A DNA stretch of 64,000 nt from an uncultured Bacteroides sp. (lineage in GTDB: Bacteria > Bacteroidota > Bacteroidia > Bacteroidales > UBA932). A model generated the notes under the pieces. The model was not told where the DNA came from. It did no database searches and saw only the letters and a program-made list of their open reading frames with translations. The DNA lies in contig UQQM01000004.1 of NCBI GenBank assembly GCA_900543205.1, positions 38,130 through 102,129 of the forward strand, in the 5' to 3' direction. The translations under genes were made by a program, and so were the position numbers. This document shows positions 51,732 through 59,660 of the stretch, piece by piece (the first letter of the stretch is position 1; the number at the start of each line of letters is the position of its first letter).

Positions 51732-51739
51732 TAACTTCG
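51732..51739 (+). promoter_or_regulatory. -7-like element of the glutaminyl cyclotransferase gene
   Basis: TAACTTCG matches TAnnTTTG at all but one base and ends 5 nt before the ATG at 51745. It is divergent from the pyrG box, with 11 nt between them. If real, the mRNA starts about at the first ATG or uses the second ATG at 51751. Confidence 0.4.
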
Positions 51740-51744
51740 CAGCC

Positions 51745-52518
51745 ATGGAAATGAAAAGGTTTTTTTATCGCCTTCTTCCGGCGGCCCTGGGCATGCTGGC
51801 GTGTCTGGGATGCTCCGCAAAGGTCAGGGAGTACAGGATAGAGGTCGTCAATGAATATTCCCATGATACTGGAGCCTATACGCAGGGGCTGTTCTTCAAC
51901 GGCGGCAGGCTCTACGAGAGCACCGGGCAGTACGGGGAGTCTACGCTGAGGATAGTGGACCTCGAGAGCGGAGAGGTGGAACGCCGCCTGGACTTCAACC
52001 GCAAGTATTTCGTGGAAGGTTCCGTGATTCTTGGCGACAAGCTCTACGTGCTGACCTGGACGAACCGCGTAGCATACGTCTACGACGCCGCCACCCTTGA
52101 GTATGAGGGCGCATATTCCTATCCCCGCGACGGCTGGGGCCTGACGACCGACGGCAAGTCACTGATCGCTTCGGACGGTTCCTCGCGGGTTTATTTCCTG
52201 ACCCCCGAGTTCCAGCTGGAGCGCAGCGTGAACGTGGAGATGGACGGCCGGCCGCTGCGCAATCTCAACGAGCTTGAGTGGATTGACGGAAAGATATGGG
52301 CCAATGTCTATCTTACCGACATGATAGCCATAATAAATCCCGCCGACGGCACCGTCGAGGCCACGGTGGACTGCTCCGGCCTTCTGCCCAAGAGTCTCCG
52401 CACCCGCGACACCGACGTGCTCAACGGCATCGCCCTCGACCCCGCCACGGGCAAAATCTACCTGACCGGCAAATACTGGCCCCGCCTCTACGAGGTGAAG
52501 CTGGTGGAGAAGCGGTAG
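51745..52518 (+). CDS. Glutaminyl-peptide cyclotransferase (bacterial beta-propeller type), lipoprotein
   Basis: This 257-residue protein cyclises N-terminal Gln to pyroglutamate on exported proteins. A lipoprotein signal (MKRFFYRLLPAALGMLACLGC) precedes a five-bladed propeller with the family motifs HDTGAYTQGLFFNGGRLYESTGQYGESTL, LTWTNRVAYVYD, GWGLTTDGKSLIASDGSS and LNELEWIDGKIWANVYLTD. The C-terminal DVLNGIALDPATGKIYLTGKYWPRLYEVKL is typical. In Bacteroidetes, exported proteins often start with Gln after signal cleavage, and this enzyme is important for them. Two in-frame ATGs (51745, 51751) are possible. It is the last gene before the AT-rich restriction-modification block. Confidence 0.92.
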   Translation: MEMKRFFYRLLPAALGMLACLGCSAKVREYRIEVVNEYSHDTGAYTQGLFFNGGRLYESTGQYGESTLRIVDLESGEVERRLDFNRKYFVEGSVILGDKLYVLTWTNRVAYVYDAATLEYEGAYSYPRDGWGLTTDGKSLIASDGSSRVYFLTPEFQLERSVNVEMDGRPLRNLNELEWIDGKIWANVYLTDMIAIINPADGTVEATVDCSGLLPKSLRTRDTDVLNGIALDPATGKIYLTGKYWPRLYEVKLVEKR

Positions 52519-52524
52519 GGGGCG

Positions 52525-52556
52525 TTGTTAGAATATCAACATCTTTAATAACTTTG
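52525..52556 (+). promoter_or_regulatory. Promoter of the restriction-modification operon
   Basis: A -33-like GTTG (TTG at 52525-52527) is followed after 21 nt by a perfect TAACTTTG (52549-52556). This box ends 5 nt before the ATG at 52562, so the transcript would be leaderless or nearly so. The acquired operon thus already has a host-type promoter. Confidence 0.6.
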
Positions 52557-52561
52557 TAAAG

Positions 52562-53485
52562 ATGAAAAGAGATATTTTACGGCAAAATGCAGATAGTCTG
52601 GTTCATCCTTTTGTTAAATGGGCTGGAGGAAAGTCACAATTGCTATCGGAAGTTCAAAAAGTCCTTCCACCAAATTTGGCCTCCAGAAAGCACCTGATTT
52701 ATGTTGAGCCGTTTGTTGGAGGGGGCGCTGTCTTATTTTGGATTTTGCAGCAATATCGAAATATCGAACATGCAATTATAAATGATATCAATTCGGAACT
52801 TATTTGTACTTACCGGGTTATCAAGTCAGATGTTGCGTCTTTAATATCGGAGTTGGATATTTTGCAGACTGATTATCTGTCTCTTGATTCAGACGGACGT
52901 AAAGAATATTTTCTGGATAAAAGGGATGTATTTAATTCAAAATCAACAGCTTCTGTAGAAACGGCCGCTCTGTTCATTTTTCTGAACCGCACTTGCTTCA
53001 ATGGTCTTTATCGTGTAAATTCCAGAGGTTTGTTCAATGTGCCTCACGGGAAGTATTCAAGTCCGAGGATTTGTGATAAAGACAATCTTAGAGCAGTTTC
53101 CCGATTGCTGCAGAAAGTCGATATTTTATGCGGAGACTTTACTAATACTGGTTATTATGCTGGGCGGGACACTCTTTATTACTTTGATCCTCCATATAAA
53201 CCTGTTAATGAGACATCTTCGTTTACATCATATTCAAAAGACGGATTCGACGATGCTGAACAGATAAGACTTCGTGATTTCTGTAATCAGATATCTGAAG
53301 CTGGTGCTATGTTTATTTTAAGCAATTCGGATCCTGAAGTAGATAATCCTAGTGGAAACTTTTTTGATGCTATTTATAACCAGTATTTTATCAAAAGAGT
53401 ATCAGCGGTAAGAATGATAAACTCTGACCCGAATGGCCGTGGCAATGTTTCCGAAATTATGATATCAAATTTGGCACAAGTATAG
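52562..53485 (+). CDS. dpnM: DNA adenine methyltransferase, Dam/M.DpnII (M.MboI) type
   Basis: This is a 307-residue D12-class N6-adenine methyltransferase, probably making Gm6ATC. The SAM-binding N-terminus PFVKWAGGKSQLL and motif I EPFVGGGAVLF (about residues 51-61) are present. So is the catalytic motif IV FDPPY near residue 214. The Dam-type LNRTCFNGLYRVNSRGLFNVPHGKY segment helps recognise GATC. It protects host DNA from the endonuclease encoded 6 nt downstream. Codon use and base composition are clearly richer in A+T than in the chromosome on either side, consistent with acquisition from a low-GC donor. The specificity is inferred from its partners. Confidence 0.94.
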   Translation: MKRDILRQNADSLVHPFVKWAGGKSQLLSEVQKVLPPNLASRKHLIYVEPFVGGGAVLFWILQQYRNIEHAIINDINSELICTYRVIKSDVASLISELDILQTDYLSLDSDGRKEYFLDKRDVFNSKSTASVETAALFIFLNRTCFNGLYRVNSRGLFNVPHGKYSSPRICDKDNLRAVSRLLQKVDILCGDFTNTGYYAGRDTLYYFDPPYKPVNETSSFTSYSKDGFDDAEQIRLRDFCNQISEAGAMFILSNSDPEVDNPSGNFFDAIYNQYFIKRVSAVRMINSDPNGRGNVSEIMISNLAQV

Positions 53486-53491
53486 ACAACA

Positions 53492-54349
53492 ATGAGAGAC
53501 TTCGACATGTGGTTAAATAGCTTCAAGGAAGTTATAGCCGGTTATAAGTATTACACAGACTTCGACAAAATATACCGCAACGTGGACGGTATAAAAGTCC
53601 AGCTCTGCATGATGAACTCGCTGGTCGGATCTTCGGACATTGAGAAAGATTTCCGCAGACTATATCAGCAATATCCCGAAGTTCTCAAATGCATTCCGAT
53701 ACTTTTAGCCAAACGGGAATCTGAGATACTGATTTTAGACACGGAAGGGGAGCGAAAGTTTAATTTTAAGCGACCCAATTATTCTGTCGAGGAATACGTG
53801 GTGTTTATGCGTGAAACCGGCTTGTTTGAGCTGATGAGTGACAAGCATGTCAATAATCTGCTTGACTATGTCACAGGAGTAGAAGCCGGTCTGGACTCCA
53901 ATGCACGCAAAAATCGTGGTGGAGATGCGATGGAGGATCTTGTGGAGACATATATTCAGAAGGCCGGGCTTGTTAGTGGCATGGACTATTTCAAGGAAAT
54001 GTATATTCATGAGATACAAGATAAATGGAATGTAGATCTCTCATGCATTTCCAATGAAGGCGGTACCGAAAAACGTTTTGATTTCGTAATTAAAAGGACT
54101 GAGATGATATACGGAATCGAGACTAATTTTTATACTAGTTCGGGATCGAAGCTCAACGAGACAGCTCGCAGCTATAAGACTCTCGCCCTCGAGACCAAGG
54201 ATCTGGACTACTTCCGTTTCGTCTGGATCACCGACGGCAAAGGTTGGCTCTCGGCCAAGAACAACCTGAAAGAGACCTTCGATGTTCTCCCGGATCTCTA
54301 TAACCTCACCGACCTCGATAACGGCATTATCTCTTCTAAGCTCATTTGA
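53492..54349 (+). CDS. dpnB: DpnII/MboI-type restriction endonuclease (GATC)
   Basis: This 285-residue type II enzyme should cut unmethylated GATC. Landmarks recalled from R.DpnII appear in order: FDMWLNSFKEVIAGYKYYTDFDKIYRNVDGIKVQLCMMNSLVGS, YVTGVEAGLDSNARKNRGGDAMEDLVETYI and KRFDFVIKRTEMIYGIETNFYTSSGSKLNETARSYK, ending WITDGKGWLSAKNNLKETFDVLPDLYNLTDLDNGI. The catalytic core is probably the RFDFVIK/IETNFY block (about residues 190-215). It sits between the two methylase genes with 6-nt and 3-nt gaps. The last 150 nt are richer in GC than the rest of the gene. Length agrees with DpnII (about 288). Confidence 0.94.
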   Translation: MRDFDMWLNSFKEVIAGYKYYTDFDKIYRNVDGIKVQLCMMNSLVGSSDIEKDFRRLYQQYPEVLKCIPILLAKRESEILILDTEGERKFNFKRPNYSVEEYVVFMRETGLFELMSDKHVNNLLDYVTGVEAGLDSNARKNRGGDAMEDLVETYIQKAGLVSGMDYFKEMYIHEIQDKWNVDLSCISNEGGTEKRFDFVIKRTEMIYGIETNFYTSSGSKLNETARSYKTLALETKDLDYFRFVWITDGKGWLSAKNNLKETFDVLPDLYNLTDLDNGIISSKLI

Positions 54350-54352
54350 TTT

Positions 54353-55234
54353 ATGATAGAACCATATTATAAATCAAATGATAAGCACTTCACCTTACTG
54401 CAAGGAGACTGCATCGAACTCCTGAACTCCTTCGAATTCAAGTTCGATATGATCTTCGCTGATCCGCCGTACCATCTTTCAAATGGAGGTATCAGTGTGC
54501 AGAGCGGACGGCTGGTCTCGGTAAACAAAGGCGCATGGGATAAATCCAAGGGCTTTGAAGAAGATTATAAATTTGATCGTCGTTGGCTGGAAGCGTGCCG
54601 TGAGAAATTAAAATCGAATGGTACAATTTGGATTAGTGGAACGTATCATAATATCTTTTCTATTGCACGTTGCCTCACTGAACTCGGATACAAGATCCTC
54701 AACTGCATCACCTGGGTCAAGACCAACCCACCACCGAACCTTTCTTGTCGGTACTTTACGCATTCCGCAGAATATATCCTGTGGGCAAGACACGACCACA
54801 AGACTCCGCACTACTTTAACTACGAGCTGATGAAGGAGATAAACGGCGGCACGCAGATGCGTGACGTCTGGACTCTCCCTGCTATAGCGCCGTGGGAGAA
54901 ATCTTGTGGTAAACACCCGACTCAAAAACCATTGAATGTTATAGCTCGCGCTATTCAGGCGTCGACTGTTCCCGGAGCTTGGATTTTAGATCCATTTGCC
55001 GGAAGCAGTACTACCGGAATAGCAGCCAACTTGTTGCATCGGCGTTTCCTTGGCATCGACATGGAAGATAAGTTCTTGCAGATGAGCAAAGCCAGGAAGG
55101 AAGAGATAGAATGCACTGGAAAGAGAGACGAATATATTTCCCGATTGGAGAAGCAAGCCAAACTTTTCCAGGACAAGGATATTAAAGTCCTTGAAGAGCA
55201 GAGTGTCGATTATGGGCCGGAATTGCCGTTTTAA
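54353..55234 (+). CDS. dpnA: Second DNA adenine methyltransferase, DpnA/M2.MboI type
   Basis: This is a 293-residue beta-class DNA methyltransferase with motif IV first (FADPPYHLSNGGIS, about residues 36-49) and motif I last (LDPFAGSSTTGIAANLLHRRFLGID, about 204-228). DpnA-type enzymes methylate GATC and, in Streptococcus, also act on single-stranded DNA, which protects incoming plasmids. The segment HPTQKPLNVIARAI and the tail with KRDEYISRLEKQAK are normal for this group. The order methylase-endonuclease-second methylase matches the MboI operon of Moraxella rather than DpnII of Streptococcus. It closes the acquired block. Confidence 0.93.
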   Translation: MIEPYYKSNDKHFTLLQGDCIELLNSFEFKFDMIFADPPYHLSNGGISVQSGRLVSVNKGAWDKSKGFEEDYKFDRRWLEACREKLKSNGTIWISGTYHNIFSIARCLTELGYKILNCITWVKTNPPPNLSCRYFTHSAEYILWARHDHKTPHYFNYELMKEINGGTQMRDVWTLPAIAPWEKSCGKHPTQKPLNVIARAIQASTVPGAWILDPFAGSSTTGIAANLLHRRFLGIDMEDKFLQMSKARKEEIECTGKRDEYISRLEKQAKLFQDKDIKVLEEQSVDYGPELPF

Positions 55235-55513
55235 AGCGGTCTACGAGGACTCTTTTTGCTATTTTCTGATATTCGTTGTATCCTCTGCTTATAATTTTTT
55301 ACACCTCTCCTTCTATTATCTGGCAAAGAGTCTATGTCAGAGTATTTATAATTAAAATGTTTTATGTTTTATAATAAACGCTTTGTCCCTGTACGCAAAA
55401 TAGCAATTTGAAATTATCCAAACAAAAAAGCAGCTGAAAAATGAAAAAATCCCAAGGAATAAATCTCGTCTGTCGCTTCTGTCTTGAAGCCCACCGGCCT
55501 TTTTCATGAGGTA
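55235..55513. other. AT-rich intergenic stretch, no gene seen
   Basis: This 279-nt gap between the methylase stop and the convergent ABC exporter stop is A+T-rich, like the restriction-modification genes. I see no conserved coding pattern, insertion-sequence end, attachment-site repeat or strong GC hairpin. It probably is the right flank of the acquired segment. Confidence 0.6.
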
Positions 55514-57259
55514 CTAGCATTTGTGGTGTGATGATATCCGTTGTCTCTCTGACATTCTGGCGAACCAGCCTCCGGTTTTGCTGAGTTCCTCTGGTGAACC
55601 GCATTCGGATACATGCCCGTTCTCTATGACTATGACCTTGTCGGTGTTGGCTATCGTGCGCATACGGTGGGCTATGACGAGAACGGTCTTGTCTTTGACG
55701 AGTTCAGATATTCCAGCCTGGATTTTTGTTTCGTTCTCCACGTCCAGAGACGCTGTCGCTTCGTCCAGCAGTACTATCGGAGCGTTCTTGAGCAGGGCCC
55801 GGGCTATCGATATCCTCTGACGCTCGCCTCCGGAAAGGGTTTCGCCATTCTCTCCGATCACGGTCTGATAGCCTTCGGGCATTTTTGATACGAACTCGTC
55901 ACATTGCGCAAGTTTTGCTACCTGCAGCACTTCTTTGTCGCTTGCGTTCCGTCGGCCGATACGGATGTTTTCCATCACGGACGCGTTGAAGAGCACCACG
56001 TCCTGGAATACCACCGAGTAGTATTTCAGCAGAGTTTCAGGCTCTATCTCGCTGATGTCCTGGCCGCCAAGGGAGATGACTCCTCCGTTTATGTCCCAGA
56101 ATCTCGCTGCGAGTTTCACCGCTGTGCTCTTTCCGCTTCCCGAAGGCCCTACGAGCGCGGTGGTCTCGCCCTGCCGTGCGATGAATGAGACATTGTCGAG
56201 CACTTGCTTCCCCTCCTCGTAGGAGAAGCTTACGTTCCTGAATTCAATGTTGAAGTCTTTAGGATTGAAGTCCCGGCTTCCTCCCTGAACGGGCATGGCT
56301 TCCATCTCTTTCATACGGTCTATACGGACATCAAGATAGAACAATGCCGCAAGGTTGTTCAACACCTCATCAATCGGTGAGTAAATTCGGGAGCCGAGCG
56401 TGAGTATCACAAGCCATGTGAACAGGTCGAGATTCTCCTGTGAAATCATTGCTGCTCCGACGATTATGACGCTTGCGAGCCCCAGTTTCAGTACGCACTG
56501 CGCTCCGTTCACAAGAACACCGAGCATGAGCTCGCCCCGGGTCTGGTCTCTCTCGTAGGTGTCAATCTTGTCATAAAGACCATCAAGATATTCCCGCTCA
56601 CGGTTGTATGCCTTGATTTCCTGAATGTTCTCGAGCCCTTCCTGAATCCCTTCGCTGACCGCCCGTTTCTTCAGGTAGTTTACTTTGTTCCTGCGCGTCA
56701 TCGTCTTTTTAGAGAGCAGAACCATCAGTAGGGCGACAGGAACAACCCAGAACAGCGCCAGCGCGAGCTGCCAGTTCCAGAGGAACATGCCGGCTGCGAC
56801 CAACCCTATGCTGATTAGCGCTGCATATAGCTGGGGGACAGAATGCGAGAAAGTGTGCTCCAGATCAGTACAGTCGTCCATGATGGTGGACGTCAGATCT
56901 GAGAGGTTCTTCTCCCCGAAGAAGGCCATGGGCAGCTTCCGCAGCTTCTCGGCAAGAGACACTCTTCTTACCGCGCTCTCGTCATATACTGACGTGTAGG
57001 TGCTGTTGTACTGCCGGACACCGATTAGGTAGGTCACCAGAATGAATGACAGACCAAGTACGACATAGTATACGATGTCTTTTTCCGCTTGTGCTTCGGG
57101 ATTGAGTGCCGGTCGTATGTAGTCGTCAAGGAAGAGAAACACAAATACGAACGGCAACATGAGTGCAAGGTCGAGCAGAATCGTGAAGGCAACTCCCTTG
57201 CAGAAATCTTCGGCACCCTTTCTGGAGAGTGCGAAACGGTTTTGAATTATTTTAAGCAT
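55514..57259 (-). CDS. ABC exporter half-transporter, second subunit
   Basis: This 581-residue protein carries one membrane domain and one ATPase domain. About six membrane helices lie in the first 300 residues. Walker A GPSGSGKST is at 371-379, the signature LSGGE at 475-479 and Walker B IVLLDEAT near 495-502 with E500. It overlaps the first subunit gene by 8 nt, so the two products probably form one heterodimeric exporter. The pair resembles the YbtP/YbtQ and IrtA/IrtB siderophore-type exporters and importers, and MsbA-like lipid exporters in general. The divergent haem locus next door makes an iron-related or haem-related substrate possible but not shown. Confidence 0.9.
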   Translation of the reverse strand: MLKIIQNRFALSRKGAEDFCKGVAFTILLDLALMLPFVFVFLFLDDYIRPALNPEAQAEKDIVYYVVLGLSFILVTYLIGVRQYNSTYTSVYDESAVRRVSLAEKLRKLPMAFFGEKNLSDLTSTIMDDCTDLEHTFSHSVPQLYAALISIGLVAAGMFLWNWQLALALFWVVPVALLMVLLSKKTMTRRNKVNYLKKRAVSEGIQEGLENIQEIKAYNREREYLDGLYDKIDTYERDQTRGELMLGVLVNGAQCVLKLGLASVIIVGAAMISQENLDLFTWLVILTLGSRIYSPIDEVLNNLAALFYLDVRIDRMKEMEAMPVQGGSRDFNPKDFNIEFRNVSFSYEEGKQVLDNVSFIARQGETTALVGPSGSGKSTAVKLAARFWDINGGVISLGGQDISEIEPETLLKYYSVVFQDVVLFNASVMENIRIGRRNASDKEVLQVAKLAQCDEFVSKMPEGYQTVIGENGETLSGGERQRISIARALLKNAPIVLLDEATASLDVENETKIQAGISELVKDKTVLVIAHRMRTIANTDKVIVIENGHVSECGSPEELSKTGGWFARMSERQRISSHHKC

Positions 57260-59027
57260 ATTCAGTCTCCTTTTTCCCTAATGTCCAATTTATGCTGTGC
57301 CGGTATTCATCCCACATTCGCGAGTATATACCGTTTTCATTTATGAGTTCGGTGTGCGTTCCCTGTTCTGCTATTTTCCCTTTGTCTATTACCAGAATCC
57401 GGTCGGCGTCCGTCACGCTCGACAGCCTGTGTGCAATCATCAGCACGGTTTTCCCTCTTGTCAGTCTGTGCAGAGCCTGCTGAATGAGGTGTTCGTTCTC
57501 GGGATCCGCGAAAGCCGTGGCTTCGTCAAGCACGATTATCGGCGCATTCTTCAGGATGGCGCGGGCGAGAGCTATTCTCTGCTGTTCGCCTCCGGAGAGA
57601 TAGGTGCCTTCTGAGCCTATTCTGGTGTCAAGTCCGTCAGGAAGCCTGTCTATTATCTCCCTGCATTGTGCGGCATCCACGGCCCGTGCCACTTCTTCGG
57701 CAGTCGCGTCCGGCTTGCCGTATCTGATGTTCTCCAGCAGTGATGTCTTGAACAGGCGGGGCTGCTGGAAGACAAAGGAAATGTTGTCCATCAGCTCCTG
57801 CGGCAATATGTTCCTGATGTCGACCCCTCCGATCAGGATTTGACCTTCGTCTACCTCCCAGAATCGTGGAAGCAATCGTGCTATGGTTGTCTTGCCGCCT
57901 CCCGACTCACCTACGAGAGCATAAGTCTTGCCTGCCGGCAGGAGGAAGTCTACTCCGTCGATGGCCTTGACTCCGGCCCCGGGATAGCTGAAGGAAACGT
58001 TGCGGAATTCTATGTCGCAGGTCTTGGGGCTTTCCGGATGTTCGCTGACTTCCAGCCTCCTGTATGACAGAAGATTCTCCAACCGGCTGACGGCCTCGTC
58101 CGCCTGACCGACTGCCTGGACCAGATACATGCTTTTCATGATGCTCGCCGAGAAGACCGGGGTTATGAGCACATAGAACAGGAAGTCGGCGAGCACAGCG
58201 GCCCAGTCATTCCCGTGAGTCATCATCAGGATGGCCGCAGGAGCCAGAAAATATGCGAAGCCGTTGATTATCACGGTATAGAAAGTCATGGGATGTGTCC
58301 AGTTGCGAGTGTAGGCCATGACCATCCTGTTGTAGTTCTGGATGCTGCGGTGAAAGTTCTTGAAAGAATAGATGGTCTGCTGGAACACCTTGACCACAGG
58401 TATGCCGCGCACATATTCGACTGCTTCAGTGTTCATCTCCTCGAGCGAGTTCATGTACTTGCGCATGAATTCGCGGCTGGAAGTGTTCATCATATACATC
58501 ATTGTGCCTCCTGCGATGATCAGCGGAATCATGCAGACGAGACCGAGCTGCCAGTTGATTGTAAAAATCAGGACAGCGGCGATTGCCGGAACGAGCAGTG
58601 TAGCGGCGAGATCCGGCAGCTGATGAGCCAGGAAGGAGTGGGTGACGCCAGCGTTGTCATCTATAATTTTGCGTATTCGTCCGCTCGTGGTGCTTTCGAA
58701 GAATCCAAGAGGCATTCCGACCACCTTCCTCATGGCCTCCTTGCGTATGTTTGATTCCACGCGGAAGGCTGCGAGATGCGAGGACATTAGGGCGAGAAAG
58801 TAGAGAATCACACCGGATACTGCCGATACTGCGGCCCATATCGCTAATTTGACGATTCCTCCGTCTTCAGGTAGACTTCCAGGAATAAGCAACTCCCTGA
58901 CTATAAACCATATCAGGATGTAGGGAATCAGTCCTGCCAGTGAACTTGCCGCCGACAGGAACAGTGAGAGCGGAAGGAGAATTCTCCTTTTGCCCATGTA
59001 TCGCTGAAGCTTTGAGAATAGATTCAT
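57252..59027 (-). CDS. ABC exporter half-transporter, first subunit
   Basis: This 591-residue protein has six predicted membrane helices (residues about 17-320) and an ATPase domain. Walker A GESGGGKT is at 373-380, the signature LSGGE at 477-481 and Walker B IIVLDEATAFADPENE with E502. The DEATAFADPENE wording is one I associate with the YbtP/IrtA-like family of metallophore transporters, which supports an iron-linked role by family only. It starts 174 nt from the divergent haem operon and has its own good promoter. Codons are less GC-rich than in the core genes. Confidence 0.9.
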   Translation of the reverse strand: MNLFSKLQRYMGKRRILLPLSLFLSAASSLAGLIPYILIWFIVRELLIPGSLPEDGGIVKLAIWAAVSAVSGVILYFLALMSSHLAAFRVESNIRKEAMRKVVGMPLGFFESTTSGRIRKIIDDNAGVTHSFLAHQLPDLAATLLVPAIAAVLIFTINWQLGLVCMIPLIIAGGTMMYMMNTSSREFMRKYMNSLEEMNTEAVEYVRGIPVVKVFQQTIYSFKNFHRSIQNYNRMVMAYTRNWTHPMTFYTVIINGFAYFLAPAAILMMTHGNDWAAVLADFLFYVLITPVFSASIMKSMYLVQAVGQADEAVSRLENLLSYRRLEVSEHPESPKTCDIEFRNVSFSYPGAGVKAIDGVDFLLPAGKTYALVGESGGGKTTIARLLPRFWEVDEGQILIGGVDIRNILPQELMDNISFVFQQPRLFKTSLLENIRYGKPDATAEEVARAVDAAQCREIIDRLPDGLDTRIGSEGTYLSGGEQQRIALARAILKNAPIIVLDEATAFADPENEHLIQQALHRLTRGKTVLMIAHRLSSVTDADRILVIDKGKIAEQGTHTELINENGIYSRMWDEYRHSINWTLGKKETEYA

Positions 59028-59055
59028 GATATAGTGTTTTTGTGATTTCCAATCG

Positions 59056-59086
59056 CAAAATTATATGTCGTCATCTTATGCGTCAA
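59056..59086 (-). promoter_or_regulatory. Promoter of the ABC exporter operon
   Basis: On the minus strand TTGA (59083-59086) is followed after 19 nt by TAATTTTG (59056-59063). The -7 box is perfect and the -33 box has one mismatch. The predicted leader is about 25 nt. Confidence 0.6.
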
Positions 59087-59096
59087 TCCTCAAATA

Positions 59097-59144
59097 TTGT
59101 GATTTACGCCATTGCAGTGACGTAAATACCAACATGTTGTGATT
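59097..59144. promoter_or_regulatory. Operator-like repeats between the divergent iron/haem promoters
   Basis: Direct repeats TTGTGATT occur at 59097-59104 and 59137-59144, with a third copy at 59040-59047. An inverted repeat ATTTACG (59102-59108) / CGTAAAT (59121-59127) and a perfect palindrome CAACATGTTG (59130-59139) lie between the two -33 elements. Such a cluster is what a shared iron or haem regulator would need. No regulator gene is adjacent. Confidence 0.5.
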
Positions 59145-59173
59145 GACATGGCTATCGGAAATCTTCAACTTTG
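59143..59173 (+). promoter_or_regulatory. Probable promoter of the haem operon
   Basis: TTGA (59143-59146), 19 nt, then CAACTTTG (59166-59173). Each box differs from consensus at one base, as might suit a regulated promoter. The predicted leader is about 25 nt. Confidence 0.45.
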
Positions 59174-59201
59174 CATCCGCAAACGAAAAAACACTTGAAT
59201 C

Positions 59202-59657
59202 ATGAAAACGAAATTCCTTTCAATCATTGCGCTGTCCGCCTTCGGAATCGTGGCGGCCGCGGCATGCAACAAGCCTGAGGCTGAAATCAACATCGCGGAA
59301 GAAGTGGCCGGCTCCTATACCGGCACGACCTCGGCGTCATTCCAATACAGTCCCGACCCCATGGTGACCGAGGGCGAAACCTTCACAGTCACCGCGCTGA
59401 CCGACAATACCGTGAGCGTAAGCTACGAATCCTCCACCTGGGGTTCATTCACGTTCCAGGATGTGGCCGTGAGCGGCTCCGACCCCTACACGCTCAAGGG
59501 CGAGGGAACGACCCTGATGGGCATGGGAGAGACCAAGAATGAATACGCCGCCACCCTTGACGGCACCATAGGCGCAAAGACGGGCTCAGCGGAGTTCCTG
59601 ATTACCGTGCCTGCCGTAATGGGCGGTCTCACCATTGAATTCATACTTGCCGAATAA
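59202..59657 (+). CDS. Calycin-like domain lipoprotein
   Basis: This 151-residue exported lipoprotein has a signal and lipobox MKTKFLSIIALSAFGIVAAAAC. The body is all-beta (GSYTGTTSASFQYSPD, TFTVTALTDNTVSVSYES, GEGTTLMGMGETKNEYAATLDGTI, SAEFLITVPAVMGGLTIEFILAE), like the calycin-like domain proteins that accompany HmuY in Bacteroidetes. It is the first gene of the haem operon, 3 nt before hmuY. It may bind haem or a related ligand at the surface. That role is inferred from fold and place. Confidence 0.8.
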   Translation: MKTKFLSIIALSAFGIVAAAACNKPEAEINIAEEVAGSYTGTTSASFQYSPDPMVTEGETFTVTALTDNTVSVSYESSTWGSFTFQDVAVSGSDPYTLKGEGTTLMGMGETKNEYAATLDGTIGAKTGSAEFLITVPAVMGGLTIEFILAE

Positions 59658-59660
59658 AGG

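Noticed and set aside
55362..55604. Possible 80-residue gene on the minus strand at the ABC exporter end
   Set aside because: It overlaps the exporter C-terminus in another frame and has no conserved pattern, signal peptide or promoter.
59056..59086. E. coli-type TTGACG/TATAAT promoter before the ABC exporter
   Set aside because: The spacing is 15 nt, not 17, and the same bases fit the Bacteroidetes -33/-7 form with a normal 19-nt spacing.
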